Counted from the stretch's first letter, positions 1-15,427 are shown. The stretch is 64,000 nucleotides of DNA from an uncultured Pelagibacteraceae bacterium (GCA_902632445.1 CACPCL010000003.1:1-64000), one strand, 5' to 3'. Made by a program: numbers and translations. The notes: generated by a model from the letters alone, not told the origin.

Positions 1-2
1 TT

Positions 3-1267
3 TATAGTTGGCGAGGAGCAGAAATTAAAAATTTTCTTACTTTTGATAAAATTTACAAAAATTGTAAAGTTTTTAAACTAGAACAAAACTACAGATCCAC
101 AAAAAATATACTTGAGACCGCATCAAATTTAATTTCAAATAATTCAAATAGAGTTGGTAAAAAATTATGGTCGTCAGCTAGTCAAGGTGAGTTAGTAAAA
201 TTAAATTGTTACAGAACTGGTAAAGAAGAAGCTCAAGGTATAAGTGATATTATAGAGAAGAAAATTAAAAAGAATTATTCTTTAAACAATGTTTCAATAC
301 TTGTTAGAGCGATTTATCAAACAAGAGAATTTGAAGAAAGATTTCTTCAAGTCGGTATAGGCTATAGAGTTCTTGGTGGTATTAAATTTTATGAAAGAGC
401 CGAAATAAAAGATGCCGTTTCATATTTAAGAATCATTAATCAAAAATTTGACGATCTTGCTTTAGAAAGAGTAATAAGTTCTCCGAAAAGAGGGATTGGA
501 GAAAGTACCCTCAATCAAATTTATACTTTTGGTAAAAACGAAAAATTATGCCTTGAAGACTCAATTATAAAAATGTTGGAAAAAGGGGAATTTAAACCGA
601 AAATAAAAACTTCATTAAGTCAGTTAATAAATATGATTCAAAAATGGAGGAAAGATTCCTTTGTCATCAAGCACTTTGATTTATTAAAGATAGTGCTAGA
701 TGAATCAGGATATTCCTCAATGCTTAAAAATAAAAAAGATTTAGAAAATGAAAATAGATTAGAAAATTTGAAAGAGCTATTAAGAGCTATGCAGGACTAT
801 GACAATTTACAAAGTTTTTTAGAGCATGTTGCTTTGGCAACATCAATTGATCAAGAGTGGCAAGGTGCAAAAATAAATTTGATGACGATGCATGCTGCTA
901 AGGGCCTAGAATTCGATGTTGTTTTTCTTCCTGGTTGGGAGGAAGGTTTATTTCCTCACCAAAAGTCCCTAGAGGAAAAAGGAGACTTTGCTTTAGAAGA
1001 AGAGAGAAGATTAGCATACGTGGGAATTACAAGAGCAAGAAAAGAAGCTTATTTATCGTTTGCGATGAAAAGGGCTTATCATGGTGATTGGATAGATGCT
1101 TTACCTTCAAGATTTATTAACGAGATTCCTGATGAGAGTGTAGAAAAAAACGATATTGGTTTTACAGAAAATGATGATTTTGAATTCAATCAGGATAATT
1201 CAATTGAATTTGATGAGGGTTACAGAAGCCCCGGTTGGGATAGGTACAAAAAAAATAAATTACTGAA

Positions 1268-1271
<4 letters not shown>
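3..1271 (+). CDS. uvrD: UvrD/PcrA-type superfamily 1 DNA helicase, C-terminal part (5' end outside window)
   Basis: Frame 3 is open from the window start (YSWRGAEIKNFLTFDKIYKNCKVFKLEQNYRST...) and continuous with the 573..1271 ORF; motifs QNYRST, VSILVRA, MTMHAAKGLEFDVVFLPGWEEGLFPH, EEERRLAYVGITRA. Confidence 0.93.
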
Positions 1272-5834
<4,563 letters not shown>

Positions 5835-5881
5835 TATATGACTAATAACAGATTATAATTGAATCGTAAATTTTTAAGACT

Positions 5882-6802
5882 TTAAGCACCTATAGCAACT
5901 GGATTTTCATAAGAATTTTGATTTTGATTTTCTATATTTTCAAAATTTACAATACTCCAATTGGCTTTATCAGAAAAAAACTTTTTCAAGAGTTTATTAG
6001 TTAAAGCGTGCCCACCTTGAGATGTTTTTATAAGACCAAAAATTCGGTTTCCGGAAAGCATAATATCGCCTAAACAATCAAGAATTTTATGATAAACAAA
6101 TTCATGTCTGTTCCTTAAACCGTCATCATTTAAAATTTTATTACCTTGCACAACTATTGCATTATCAAGAGATCCTCCCTTAGCTAAACCCATCCTTTTT
6201 ATGCTATCTATATCTTCATATAGACAAAAAGTTCTAGAGTTGTAAATTGGAGTTAAATCATCATTGCTAAGTTTGAATTCTTTTCTTCTAGTTCTGATTA
6301 AAGGATTATTGAAGATTAATTCAAAATCTATAATTAAATCCTGACTAAGAGGTTCTATTGAAATAAATTTTTTTCCATCAAATACTTCAACTTTTTTTAA
6401 TACCTTAATAAATTTTCTTGGTTCATTTTGTTCTTCTACTCCCACAGATCTAATTGCATCAACAAAATCAACAGCTGATCCATCCATGATTGGTATTTCT
6501 GGAGCATCAACTTCTACTAATACATTGTCGACACCCTCACCATAAAAAGCCGCCATTAAATGTTCTACTGTTGAAACACTAACTCCATTATCATTTATTA
6601 ATTTAGTGCACAAAACTGGTTCAACAACATTTTTAAAGTTCGCGTGAATAATGTTATTATTTTTAACATCAACTCTTTTAAAAACTATACCAGAATTTTG
6701 TTTAGAAGGTTTTATTGTTAAATTTACTTCTTTACCGTTATGAAGCCCAATACCCTTAAGATTTATTTTTTCTCTCAGGGTTTTTTGATTAATTTTTGAC
6801 AT
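5882..6802 (-). CDS. lpxC: UDP-3-O-acyl-N-acetylglucosamine deacetylase LpxC
   Basis: TLREKINLKGIGLHNGKEVNLTIKPS, STVEHLMAAFYGEGVDN, HEFVYHKILDCLGD metal-site motif. Confidence 0.96.
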   Translation of the reverse strand: MSKINQKTLREKINLKGIGLHNGKEVNLTIKPSKQNSGIVFKRVDVKNNNIIHANFKNVVEPVLCTKLINDNGVSVSTVEHLMAAFYGEGVDNVLVEVDAPEIPIMDGSAVDFVDAIRSVGVEEQNEPRKFIKVLKKVEVFDGKKFISIEPLSQDLIIDFELIFNNPLIRTRRKEFKLSNDDLTPIYNSRTFCLYEDIDSIKRMGLAKGGSLDNAIVVQGNKILNDDGLRNRHEFVYHKILDCLGDIMLSGNRIFGLIKTSQGGHALTNKLLKKFFSDKANWSIVNFENIENQNQNSYENPVAIGA

Positions 6803-6869
6803 AGAGTTTTATACAAGATGTGGAAAAATCAATTAAAACAACAAATGTTTCGAAAAAAAACAATAAATT

Positions 6870-8063
6870 TTATTTAAAAATATATTCAAAGAATCTCGAT
6901 ATTATTGATTTTTTTTCATGAATTATTGGGACTGCCTCTTTTTTCCACCCATATTGAACAAGCTTATTTATATCATTATAGAAAATTTCTTCTGTCGGTG
7001 GATCAATCAATTTTGTCATGTCTCCTTTATTTTGTGAAAAAGATTCGATGAAGATTTTTTGAAAACAATCAATGTTAATCTTATCTTCAATTTTTAAAAA
7101 GATTGGTATATTTTTGTTATAAAAGCTTACGACATTTATATTTTTAAATAAAATAATTTCAACTAATTCTTTAATTCTTGCTAAAGCTATATCATAAAGT
7201 AATTTCTTCTTTATTTTTCTGAAGCTTTGATCTTGAAAAAATTTGTTTTCTATTAATTCATTTTCTAAATCATTTGAAGAAAAATTTATTTTTTTTAAAA
7301 TATTTTGAATTATTTCTTTTTTTAAGGGAACAATCTTAGATATATCTTTTATTATAATGTCAGAGCCAAAGTCGAAATTTTGCGTAAATTTAAGAGCTGA
7401 ATTTTCAAAAAATATTATTTGAGATTTATTCTTGTTAATATCAATCTTAAAAAATGTTTCTAATTTTGAATTTTCATTGATTAAATTTACTCCTTCGATA
7501 AAATTTTTCGAAATAATTTTTTTGATTCTTAAGTTACACTTGTTAAAAATATTTCTAATATTTTTATAATCGTTATTATTAATTAAAAAAAAAGATAACT
7601 CATGTGAATAGAATTCTCCGAATAACCCAATGGGTAAATTTTCAATATTTTTTTTATCAAGATTATATTTAGAATTAAAAATATGAAGTATGGTTTTGTG
7701 TTCTTCAATTTCATTTATCTTTGACTTTAAAGAATTGATAATATAAGTAATATTTTCTTTAACTAATTGAGATCCATTTAACTTTTTATATCCACTAAAA
7801 TTGATTAAATAACAATTAAAATTATTTAATATAAGGATTGCTTCCTTGAACACTATATTTAATTTTTGTTCAATATTAAAAATATTCTTTTTTAAAATAC
7901 TACACACTAAATTTAAATCTGATATTTGATTATTTAAAATACCTTGGATTGGGACTGTGTCTGAAAAAAGTAATTTAAAATTATTATTTTGTTTTTCTCC
8001 GACTGTAAAAATAAAATCGGTGGTATTAATTTCAACAAAAAGTTTAGGTGAATTAGTGATCAT
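6870..8063 (-). CDS. ftsA: Highly divergent FtsA-like cell division protein
   Basis: Position ftsQ-ftsA-lpxC; alignable segment FFENSALKFTQNFDFGSDIIIKDIS; C-terminal amphipathic helix KKSIISRFFEYIFK. Actin-fold nucleotide motifs are degenerate (see findings). Confidence 0.75.
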   Translation of the reverse strand: MITNSPKLFVEINTTDFIFTVGEKQNNNFKLLFSDTVPIQGILNNQISDLNLVCSILKKNIFNIEQKLNIVFKEAILILNNFNCYLINFSGYKKLNGSQLVKENITYIINSLKSKINEIEEHKTILHIFNSKYNLDKKNIENLPIGLFGEFYSHELSFFLINNNDYKNIRNIFNKCNLRIKKIISKNFIEGVNLINENSKLETFFKIDINKNKSQIIFFENSALKFTQNFDFGSDIIIKDISKIVPLKKEIIQNILKKINFSSNDLENELIENKFFQDQSFRKIKKKLLYDIALARIKELVEIILFKNINVVSFYNKNIPIFLKIEDKINIDCFQKIFIESFSQNKGDMTKLIDPPTEEIFYNDINKLVQYGWKKEAVPIIHEKKSIISRFFEYIFK

Positions 8064-8066
8064 TCC

Positions 8067-8726
8067 TTATTTTAAAATAAGTTGATCATTAATTCTATAA
8101 TCAAAAATTTTATATTTTTCAAAATTTTGTTGATCTTTTACGCCTAAAAAATTTTTTAAACTTTTTGTATAATTTTTTATTGGTAATTTTATAGTTTGAT
8201 TCTTTTCAGTAACTATATCCCATCTTTTTGACTCAAAGTAATAAATTTTTTTGATGATACCGAAAGGAAAATTATTTTTTTTTAAATTTTTATAAAATAT
8301 TTCGAAATTTTCTTTATTGCTAAAAACTGTTGGTAAGCCTTCATAATCTTTTAAGGGTATAAAATTAATTAAATCGTATTTATCAGTAAAATAATATTTA
8401 TCTTTTTTATCTTGTAAAATAACGATTGGCTTTTTTTCAAAAATTTTTATTTTGACTTGATTAGGGTAAATTTTTTTTATTTCAAAACTTTCAATAAAAC
8501 TAATCTTCTTTAATTCTTTTTTTATGTGGTTATTTTGCAATAAGAAAAGATTTTTATCATACAAAAAATCAGTGGCATTTTTAAGTTCTGAAATATCTAT
8601 GATTTGGTAATTTTCGAAAATTACTTTCTCTATTTTATATTTCAAATTTATTTTTAGATTTATATTATTATTATAAGTACTTAGTAAGAGAAATAGGGCT
8701 AGAGCAAAAAAAAAACGTTTTTTCAT
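8067..8726 (-). CDS. ftsQ: Cell division protein FtsQ/DivIB
   Basis: Short N-terminus, single TM segment, POTRA-like KIEKVIFENYQIIDISELKNA...FIESFEIKKIYPNQVKIKIFEKKPIVI; position between ddl and ftsA. Confidence 0.85.
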   Translation of the reverse strand: MKKRFFFALALFLLLSTYNNNINLKINLKYKIEKVIFENYQIIDISELKNATDFLYDKNLFLLQNNHIKKELKKISFIESFEIKKIYPNQVKIKIFEKKPIVILQDKKDKYYFTDKYDLINFIPLKDYEGLPTVFSNKENFEIFYKNLKKNNFPFGIIKKIYYFESKRWDIVTEKNQTIKLPIKNYTKSLKNFLGVKDQQNFEKYKIFDYRINDQLILK

Positions 8727-9661
8727 CTATTAATGCTTGCATCTAGTAAAATTTTTTCAACTAAATTTGAAAATTTTATGCCACAAAAATTCGCGATTTC
8801 TGGCACAAGCGAAAGTCCTGTCATACCTGGTTGAGTATTAATTTCTAAAAGATAAAATTTATTTTTATAAAATTTGAAGTCTGTTCTTGTCACTCCTTTA
8901 CAATCAAGAGCATTGTGTGCCTTTTTTGCTATTTTTAAAACTTTTTTATAATTTGATTTATTTAGCCTGGCTGGCATTATATGTTTTGTTTTTGCTGATT
9001 TTGTATACTTGGCTTTGTAATCGTAAAAAGATCTCTTTGGAATTAGCTCTATTGCCCCAAGAGATTTTTTTTTTATTACTGCAACCTGAACTTCCTGGCC
9101 TCCAATGTACTGTTCCAAAATAATTTGACTATATTTTTTAAAAAGTGATTTTGACGAACTAATTAAATTTTTAAAATCTTTAGCGATTTTTACTCCTAGA
9201 CTTGACCCTTCATTAATTGGTTTTAATATTACTGGAAAACAAATATTTTTTTTTTTTAAATGTATTTTTAATTTTTTAATATTTAAATTATTTTTATCCA
9301 AGATAAAATAATTTGGAGTTAATATTTTGTTTTTTATAAATATTTCTTTGGAAATAGCTTTATTCATTGAATTATAAGAACTTATTACTCCTGAATGAGT
9401 ATATGGAATTCTTAAATATTCAAAATAACTTTGAGCTACACCATCTTCCCCATCTTTACCGTGTAAGGCATTAAAAATTACATCAGTTTTTTTTTTATCT
9501 ATAAGATTTAAACTTTTAAATTTTGGATCGAAAGTTGATACTTGGTATTTCTTACTTTTTAAAGCACTTATGCAAGCTTTCCCGCTTTCTAAACTAACGG
9601 CTCTTTCACCTGATGTGCCTCCTAAAACAACTAAAACTTTTTTAAATTTTTTTTTATTCAC
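8723..9661 (-). CDS. ddl: D-alanine--D-alanine ligase
   Basis: VVLGGTSGERAVSLESGKA, FNALHGKDGEDG, PVILKPINEGSSLGV, EINTQPGMTGLSLVPE. Confidence 0.97.
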   Translation of the reverse strand: MNKKKFKKVLVVLGGTSGERAVSLESGKACISALKSKKYQVSTFDPKFKSLNLIDKKKTDVIFNALHGKDGEDGVAQSYFEYLRIPYTHSGVISSYNSMNKAISKEIFIKNKILTPNYFILDKNNLNIKKLKIHLKKKNICFPVILKPINEGSSLGVKIAKDFKNLISSSKSLFKKYSQIILEQYIGGQEVQVAVIKKKSLGAIELIPKRSFYDYKAKYTKSAKTKHIMPARLNKSNYKKVLKIAKKAHNALDCKGVTRTDFKFYKNKFYLLEINTQPGMTGLSLVPEIANFCGIKFSNLVEKILLDASINR

Positions 9662-10586
9662 CTATAATTTTAATCTCTAATTCAAGATTAATTCCCATTT
9701 TTTGTTTAACAGTTTGCTTTACTTTTTTAATAAGTTTCTCAATGTCAGACGACTTTGCATTTCCATTATTTACAAAAAAATTACAGTGTTTATTTGAAAT
9801 TATGGCATCTCCTACGCTAAATTTTTCACATCCACTTTTTTTGATTAACTGCCAAGCCTTTTTTTCCCCACTTAAATTTTTAAAAGTACTTCCACAGGTT
9901 TTTACTTGACTAGGTTGAGATAATTTTTTTTTATTAATTAAAAATTTTTGTTTTTTTTCAATTATATCTTTAACAGTTTTTTTACCTTTAAGTTTTACTG
10001 ATGTAATAATAAGGTTTTTAGGTAAATTTGCACTTCTATAAACAAATTTTATCTCCTCGCTTTTTATTTCTTTAGTAGTACAATTATTTATGTCGATTGC
10101 TGTTATTGAAACTAATATTTTGGAAATATCATCTCCATAACAACCGCTGTTCATAATTACTGCTCCGCCAATAGAACCGGGGATGCAGGATAAAAACTCA
10201 AGACCTGAAAGTTCATTTTCTTTAGCAAAATTTGCAATTTTTCGGTCAAGAGTTGCAGCGCCTACTTCAATAATATTTTCATTAAATAGACTTATAGATG
10301 AAAAACTCGCTCCAAGTTTAATCACAACTCCTTTGATGCCATTGTCTCTAACTAATGTGTTTGAACCAGCACCAATAATTGTGATTTTAAGTTTATTTTT
10401 TTTATTTTCTTCAAAAAACTCAATTAACTGGTTAATATTTTTTGGCTTAAAAAAATACTCTGCAGGTCCACCAAGATTAAACCAATTATAATTGGATAAC
10501 TTAATGTTCTTAGAAATATTATCACCAAATTTTTTAATCAAATTTAAATTTGTGTTCATATTATTTATTTTAACTCCCTCATCCAT
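9654..10586 (-). CDS. murB: UDP-N-acetylmuramate dehydrogenase MurB (start may be the internal ATG at 10559)
   Basis: YNWFNLGGPAEYFFKP, IIGAGSNTLVRDNGIKGVVIKLG, IPGSIGGAVIMNSGCYG. Confidence 0.95.
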   Translation of the reverse strand: MDEGVKINNMNTNLNLIKKFGDNISKNIKLSNYNWFNLGGPAEYFFKPKNINQLIEFFEENKKNKLKITIIGAGSNTLVRDNGIKGVVIKLGASFSSISLFNENIIEVGAATLDRKIANFAKENELSGLEFLSCIPGSIGGAVIMNSGCYGDDISKILVSITAIDINNCTTKEIKSEEIKFVYRSANLPKNLIITSVKLKGKKTVKDIIEKKQKFLINKKKLSQPSQVKTCGSTFKNLSGEKKAWQLIKKSGCEKFSVGDAIISNKHCNFFVNNGNAKSSDIEKLIKKVKQTVKQKMGINLELEIKIIGE

Positions 10587-11953
10587 TTTGAAATATATCC
10601 TGCTCCCATTCCAATAATAAGTTCATTACTTATTAAATTTCTTTGTAAATATTTTTTTAGCTCATCCTGATTTTTAATCACTATAACTTGAACTTTAGAC
10701 ATTTTAGAGATCAAATTAGCAAAATTTAAATGATTAAATTTTTTATTTTTCCTCTCTCCAGCGGCATATATCGGACAAAGGATAACTGAGTCTGATTTCA
10801 AGAAGGATTTTGCAAATTCGTTTTTCAAAGAAATCACTCTTGAATAGCGATGTGGTTCAAAAACTGAAATTATTTTTCTGCTACTATTTACATTTTTTAT
10901 TCCATCTAATATAGATTTTATTTCTGTTGGATGATGAGCATAATCATCAAAAAAGTCATTTCCGTTTCTTGAAAATATTTTTGTCATTCTACGCTGAACT
11001 CCAGAAAAGTTTTTAAGAGATTTTTTAATTATCTTTTCGTTTACGCCTAAATTTAAACATACAGTAATAGCAGCAGTTGCGTTTAAAACATTGTGTTTCC
11101 CTAATAATTTTAAATTAATATTTTTTATAGTTTTATTTTTTCTTTTAATATTTCTATAACTTAAATCAAATAACGAATAATCATTTTTATATCTTATATT
11201 TGAAATTTGAAAGTTTGCTTTTCTGCTAACTCCATAAGTTAAAATATTTTTATTTTTTAGTTTCCTAAGTATTTTTTTAATACTTTTGCCCTCAAGACAC
11301 ACAATAGATTTTCCAGTTGGAGGAGTTTTTTCAATAAATTTTATAAATGAATTTTCTAAGTTTTTAAAATTTTTATAAAAATCAATATGTTCATAATCAA
11401 TATTTGTAACAATTGAATAATTAATTGGTAACTTAAGAAAACTCCCATCTGACTCGTCTGCCTCGAGTATCGCCCACTCACCCTTACCAAGCTTTGCATT
11501 AGTATTAAAAGAGTTTATTACACCGCCGTTAATAATAGTTGGATCAAGTTTTTGGTCAGACAAAATTTTTGATACTAGAGAAGTGGTTGTAGTTTTTCCG
11601 TGTGATCCAGTAATTATAATGTTTTTTTTTAAGGAAACTACATCTGAAAGAACTTCAGCTCTTGAATAAATAGGTATTTTTTTTTGTATAGCATATTTTA
11701 TTTCAATATTATTATTTTTAATTGCGGAGGACCTAACTAATATTGTTGCACTTTTAACATTATTTCTTGAGTGACCTATGAATACTTTTATTCCAGATTT
11801 TGTGCAACTAACAGTATTTTTATTTTTATTTTGATCACTACCTTGAATATTGAAACCCATGTTTCTCATCACAAGTGCTAAGCCACTCATGCCTATACCG
11901 CCAATACCTACAAAATGGATAATTTCTTTTCGTCCCAAACTAATTTTTTTCAT
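10565..11953 (-). CDS. murC: UDP-N-acetylmuramate--L-alanine ligase MurC
   Basis: IHFVGIGGIGMSGLALVMRNMGFNIQGSD, ITGSHGKTTTTSLV, DDYAHHPTEI, FEPHRYSR. Confidence 0.97.
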   Translation of the reverse strand: MKKISLGRKEIIHFVGIGGIGMSGLALVMRNMGFNIQGSDQNKNKNTVSCTKSGIKVFIGHSRNNVKSATILVRSSAIKNNNIEIKYAIQKKIPIYSRAEVLSDVVSLKKNIIITGSHGKTTTTSLVSKILSDQKLDPTIINGGVINSFNTNAKLGKGEWAILEADESDGSFLKLPINYSIVTNIDYEHIDFYKNFKNLENSFIKFIEKTPPTGKSIVCLEGKSIKKILRKLKNKNILTYGVSRKANFQISNIRYKNDYSLFDLSYRNIKRKNKTIKNINLKLLGKHNVLNATAAITVCLNLGVNEKIIKKSLKNFSGVQRRMTKIFSRNGNDFFDDYAHHPTEIKSILDGIKNVNSSRKIISVFEPHRYSRVISLKNEFAKSFLKSDSVILCPIYAAGERKNKKFNHLNFANLISKMSKVQVIVIKNQDELKKYLQRNLISNELIIGMGAGYISKWMRELK

Positions 11954-13037
11954 CGATAGTTTTTTTTAATTCTTTGCTAATATTGTTGTAGACATTTTTG
12001 TCAGAATGTTGACTTTGATTAAACTTAATTTTTTTGAATATAGATTTATCCTCGTAAATCTTTTTTATTATGGTATAAAGCTTGTTGTTTAAATCTTTTT
12101 CTTCAACTAATAAACCATATTCTTTATTTTCGTAGAAAATGGCATTTTTAAGTTGGTGATTATCTGATGATGTTGGCAGAGGAATTGCTATGAAAGGTAT
12201 ATTTGCATTAGTAAGCTCTGCTAATACTGATGAGCCAGATCTTGTTATCGCTATATTTACTCTAGAAAAATAATTTATTAAATCATAATTAAAATTAAAA
12301 ATTTCAAAATCAATCTTATTTTTTTTATAAAATAAAGTAAGTTCCTCATTCTGTTTGGGCAAACAATGCTGAAAAATTTTTAAAGGAATTTTTTGTCTTT
12401 TGCATTTTCTAAATATAAATGGTAGTTTTTCTGCAAAAACTTTTGCAGCTTGGCTTCCTCCTAATACAAGAATGTTTATTTTTTCAGTAATTTTATTATC
12501 AATATTATTATCAGGAAAATTTATAATTTGTTTATTAAGAATATTACCTATTTCACAAATTTTATCTCTATATTTACTATTGATACCATTAAGAGATTTA
12601 TTTGAAACAAAAATTTTTGATGCAAAAGGCAATAAATATCTATTTGCTTTTCCAATAATTAAATTATTTTCGTAAATAATAAATTTTATATTTAATATTT
12701 TTGCTGAAATGCAAATTGGGAATGAGGCATATCCACCCATACCAAAAATAATTGTTGGTCTATTGAAAAATAAAAAAGAGAGAGATCTTAAAGATGAAAA
12801 AAAAATTAGAATTAATGAAAACACCTTTTTAAAAAGATTATCACTTTTAAACGGAAACGATGGTAAGATCATTATATCTATCTTTTTTTTTTCTTTTAAA
12901 AATTTATAACCTCTACTATCTGTAATTAATTTTACTTCATAATTTTTTTCTACTAAATCTATAGCCAAATTGTGTCCTGGTATGACGTGACCTCCAGTGC
13001 CGCCAGCTGCTATTAAAATTTTAATTTTTTTATTCAT
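11940..13037 (-). CDS. murG: UDP-GlcNAc:undecaprenyl-PP-MurNAc-pentapeptide GlcNAc transferase MurG
   Basis: ILIAAGGTGGHVIPGHNLA, GMGGYASFP, VLGGSQAAKVF, ITRSGSSVLAELT, DNHQLKNA. Confidence 0.96.
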   Translation of the reverse strand: MNKKIKILIAAGGTGGHVIPGHNLAIDLVEKNYEVKLITDSRGYKFLKEKKKIDIMILPSFPFKSDNLFKKVFSLILIFFSSLRSLSFLFFNRPTIIFGMGGYASFPICISAKILNIKFIIYENNLIIGKANRYLLPFASKIFVSNKSLNGINSKYRDKICEIGNILNKQIINFPDNNIDNKITEKINILVLGGSQAAKVFAEKLPFIFRKCKRQKIPLKIFQHCLPKQNEELTLFYKKNKIDFEIFNFNYDLINYFSRVNIAITRSGSSVLAELTNANIPFIAIPLPTSSDNHQLKNAIFYENKEYGLLVEEKDLNNKLYTIIKKIYEDKSIFKKIKFNQSQHSDKNVYNNISKELKKTIDEKN

Positions 13038-14157
13038 AAAGATGAGTCCTATTTTTAGTATAGTTTAATATTACTCCTGCTAAAATAGCGCTTCCCATTA
13101 AAGAGGAGCCTCCATAACTTAAAAATGGCAAGGTCATTCCAGTAGTAGGAATCAAACTTGTATTAACACCTATATGAATAAAAGTTTGAAAAATCAGCAG
13201 TGCTGATAAACCACAAAGAGAAATTTTTATTAACTGGTCATCTTGATTGATACAGTTTTTAATAATTCTGAAAGAAATGTACAAAAAAATTAAAATAATC
13301 ATTATTGAAATTACTGAGCCATATTCTTCGGAAATAATTGCAATTATATAGTCAGTATGAGCCTCAGGAACATTATCTTTAAGTATCCCCTCTCCCATTC
13401 CCTGACCTTTTATACCACCAAGTTTTATAGCATCTAATGCTGATGAAGATTGAAATTTATCTCCTTTTGTCGGATCTACAAATGATATTAGGCGACTAAT
13501 TATGTATCCAAACTTTTCAGGCATTAAAAATAATAATAAACTTAAAGATATTAAAAAAATTGAAAAAAAACCGAAAATATAGAACATGCTTACTCCTGCG
13601 ATGAAAACTGTAGCGACCCAGCTTCCAATTAATAAGATAGATTGTCCTAGATCTGGTTGGTCAATCAGTAGAATAATTACCGAGATTAATAATAAAAAAC
13701 TAAAAATATATTTAATTTGAGAATTCCTTAATTTTTCTAAAGTTAATATTTTTACAGTCGCAAGTATGAAAAAAGGTTTGAGTACCTCAATAGGTTGTAA
13801 CCTAAAAAAATAAAGATCAAGCCATCTTTTTGCACCTTTTACCTCAACTCCAATTAATGGAACTAGAGCGAGAAAAATGAATGAAACTACAAATAAAGGA
13901 ACAACGATTTTTTTTAAAAAGGAAGTTTCAACGGCTGAGAGAACGATCATGATAAGTAATGCAAAAATAGTAAAAAATAAGTGTTTAGAGAAAAAAAAAT
14001 AATAATCTTTGTTTAGCCTTTCACCTGCCAAAAATGATGTTGAAGAGAAAGAAAAAAATAGCCCAAGAAAAAATAAAATTAAAAAACTTATAAAGATTTT
14101 TTTATCTATATTTCGCCAATAATTAATTATTTTAAATTTAAATGAATTTTCTTGCAT
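13030..14157 (-). CDS. ftsW: SEDS-family peptidoglycan glycosyltransferase FtsW
   Basis: Polytopic; GAKRWLDLYFFRLQPIEVLKPFFIL, QPDLGQSILL, EAHTDYIIAIISEEYG, LPFLSYGGSSL. Confidence 0.95.
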   Translation of the reverse strand: MQENSFKFKIINYWRNIDKKIFISFLILFFLGLFFSFSSTSFLAGERLNKDYYFFFSKHLFFTIFALLIMIVLSAVETSFLKKIVVPLFVVSFIFLALVPLIGVEVKGAKRWLDLYFFRLQPIEVLKPFFILATVKILTLEKLRNSQIKYIFSFLLLISVIILLIDQPDLGQSILLIGSWVATVFIAGVSMFYIFGFFSIFLISLSLLLFLMPEKFGYIISRLISFVDPTKGDKFQSSSALDAIKLGGIKGQGMGEGILKDNVPEAHTDYIIAIISEEYGSVISIMIILIFLYISFRIIKNCINQDDQLIKISLCGLSALLIFQTFIHIGVNTSLIPTTGMTLPFLSYGGSSLMGSAILAGVILNYTKNRTHLYE

Positions 14158-15424
14158 AAAATTTACTTAACTTTTTAAAATCTTCACCTCTTTTTTCAAA
14201 ATTCAAATATTGATCATACGAAGCTGCTGAAGGGCTTAGTAAAATTGTATTTTTTTTAATATTAAATTTTTTAATATCCTTTAAAACTCTAATGATTGAA
14301 TTTCTTAAATTTTTTGTCACAGAATAATTTATCTTTCCTTTAATTTGTTTCTCAAAAAATTTACTATGTTTTCCAATTATGTAGACTTTAGTTATATTTT
14401 TTTTTAAATCATTGATTATAATTTTATCATTTTTCTTTGGAAGACCTCCTAAAATCCAAAAAATATTTCTTGAATTTTCTAATGCAAATTTTGTCGCCTG
14501 GAAAGATGTTGCTTTTGAATCATTAATAAATGTAATTTGCTTTTTTTTCAAAAAAGTTTCATATCTATGCGGTAGACCAACGAAAGTTTTCATTGATTTT
14601 ATAAATGACTTATCGCTTATCTTTAAAAGTTTTGATAATGATAATACATTACTCATATTTTCATCGTTTATATTAGACTTTACGTAAATGTTTTTGATTT
14701 TTTTTTTTAATTTTTTGTAATTATTAGTTTTTGGAATAATAAGTTTACTTAAAAAATTTTTTCTCTTAAAATTTTCTTTTAGATAAATATTTACAAAAGC
14801 ATAGTCATTTTTTTTCTGTAAATTAAAGATTTTGAATTTTGAATTTTTGTAATGATTTTTGCTACCATGCCAATCTAAATGATCATTGCTAATATTTAAT
14901 AAAAATGCGTAATTTGGTCGAATAAATTGTGAATAAGCGAGTTGAAAGGAAGATGCTTCGATTATTAAAAAAATATTTTTTTTAACTTTTAAATTTAGAA
15001 TTGGAGTTCCAATGTTTCCACCTAGAAGAGATTGAATTTTATTTTTTTTTAATAAATGATTTATTATTTTGCAAGTGGTAGATTTTCCATTCGTACCTGT
15101 AACCACAATACTTTTGAAATTCTTATAAAATAAATAAATTAAATCGATATCTGTGATTATTTTGCTTTTATATTTAATTAATTTTTTTTTATGTTTTGAT
15201 TTATTTAAACTTATCCCTGGACTTAAAATAATATAATTTACTCTTTTTAAAGCCTCTTTTAAATTATGCGGTCTTTTATTTGCAAATAATTTTTTATTTT
15301 TATCATCCCAAACTTGATACTTTTGAATTTTTTTTTTTTTAAAAAAATTAACTACTGATTTTCCGGTAATACCTAATCCGTAAACTAAGAAAGATAGTTC
15401 TTTTAAATTAGAGTTAAAAACCAT
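14138..15424 (-). CDS. murD: UDP-N-acetylmuramoylalanine--D-glutamate ligase MurD
   Basis: VYGLGITGKSVVNFF, VVTGTNGKSTTCKI, NISNDHLDWHGS, NDSKATSFQA, LLSPSAASYDQYLNFEKRGEDF. Confidence 0.95.
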   Translation of the reverse strand: MVFNSNLKELSFLVYGLGITGKSVVNFFKKKKIQKYQVWDDKNKKLFANKRPHNLKEALKRVNYIILSPGISLNKSKHKKKLIKYKSKIITDIDLIYLFYKNFKSIVVTGTNGKSTTCKIINHLLKKNKIQSLLGGNIGTPILNLKVKKNIFLIIEASSFQLAYSQFIRPNYAFLLNISNDHLDWHGSKNHYKNSKFKIFNLQKKNDYAFVNIYLKENFKRKNFLSKLIIPKTNNYKKLKKKIKNIYVKSNINDENMSNVLSLSKLLKISDKSFIKSMKTFVGLPHRYETFLKKKQITFINDSKATSFQATKFALENSRNIFWILGGLPKKNDKIIINDLKKNITKVYIIGKHSKFFEKQIKGKINYSVTKNLRNSIIRVLKDIKKFNIKKNTILLSPSAASYDQYLNFEKRGEDFKKLSKFYARKFI

Positions 15425-15427
15425 CTT

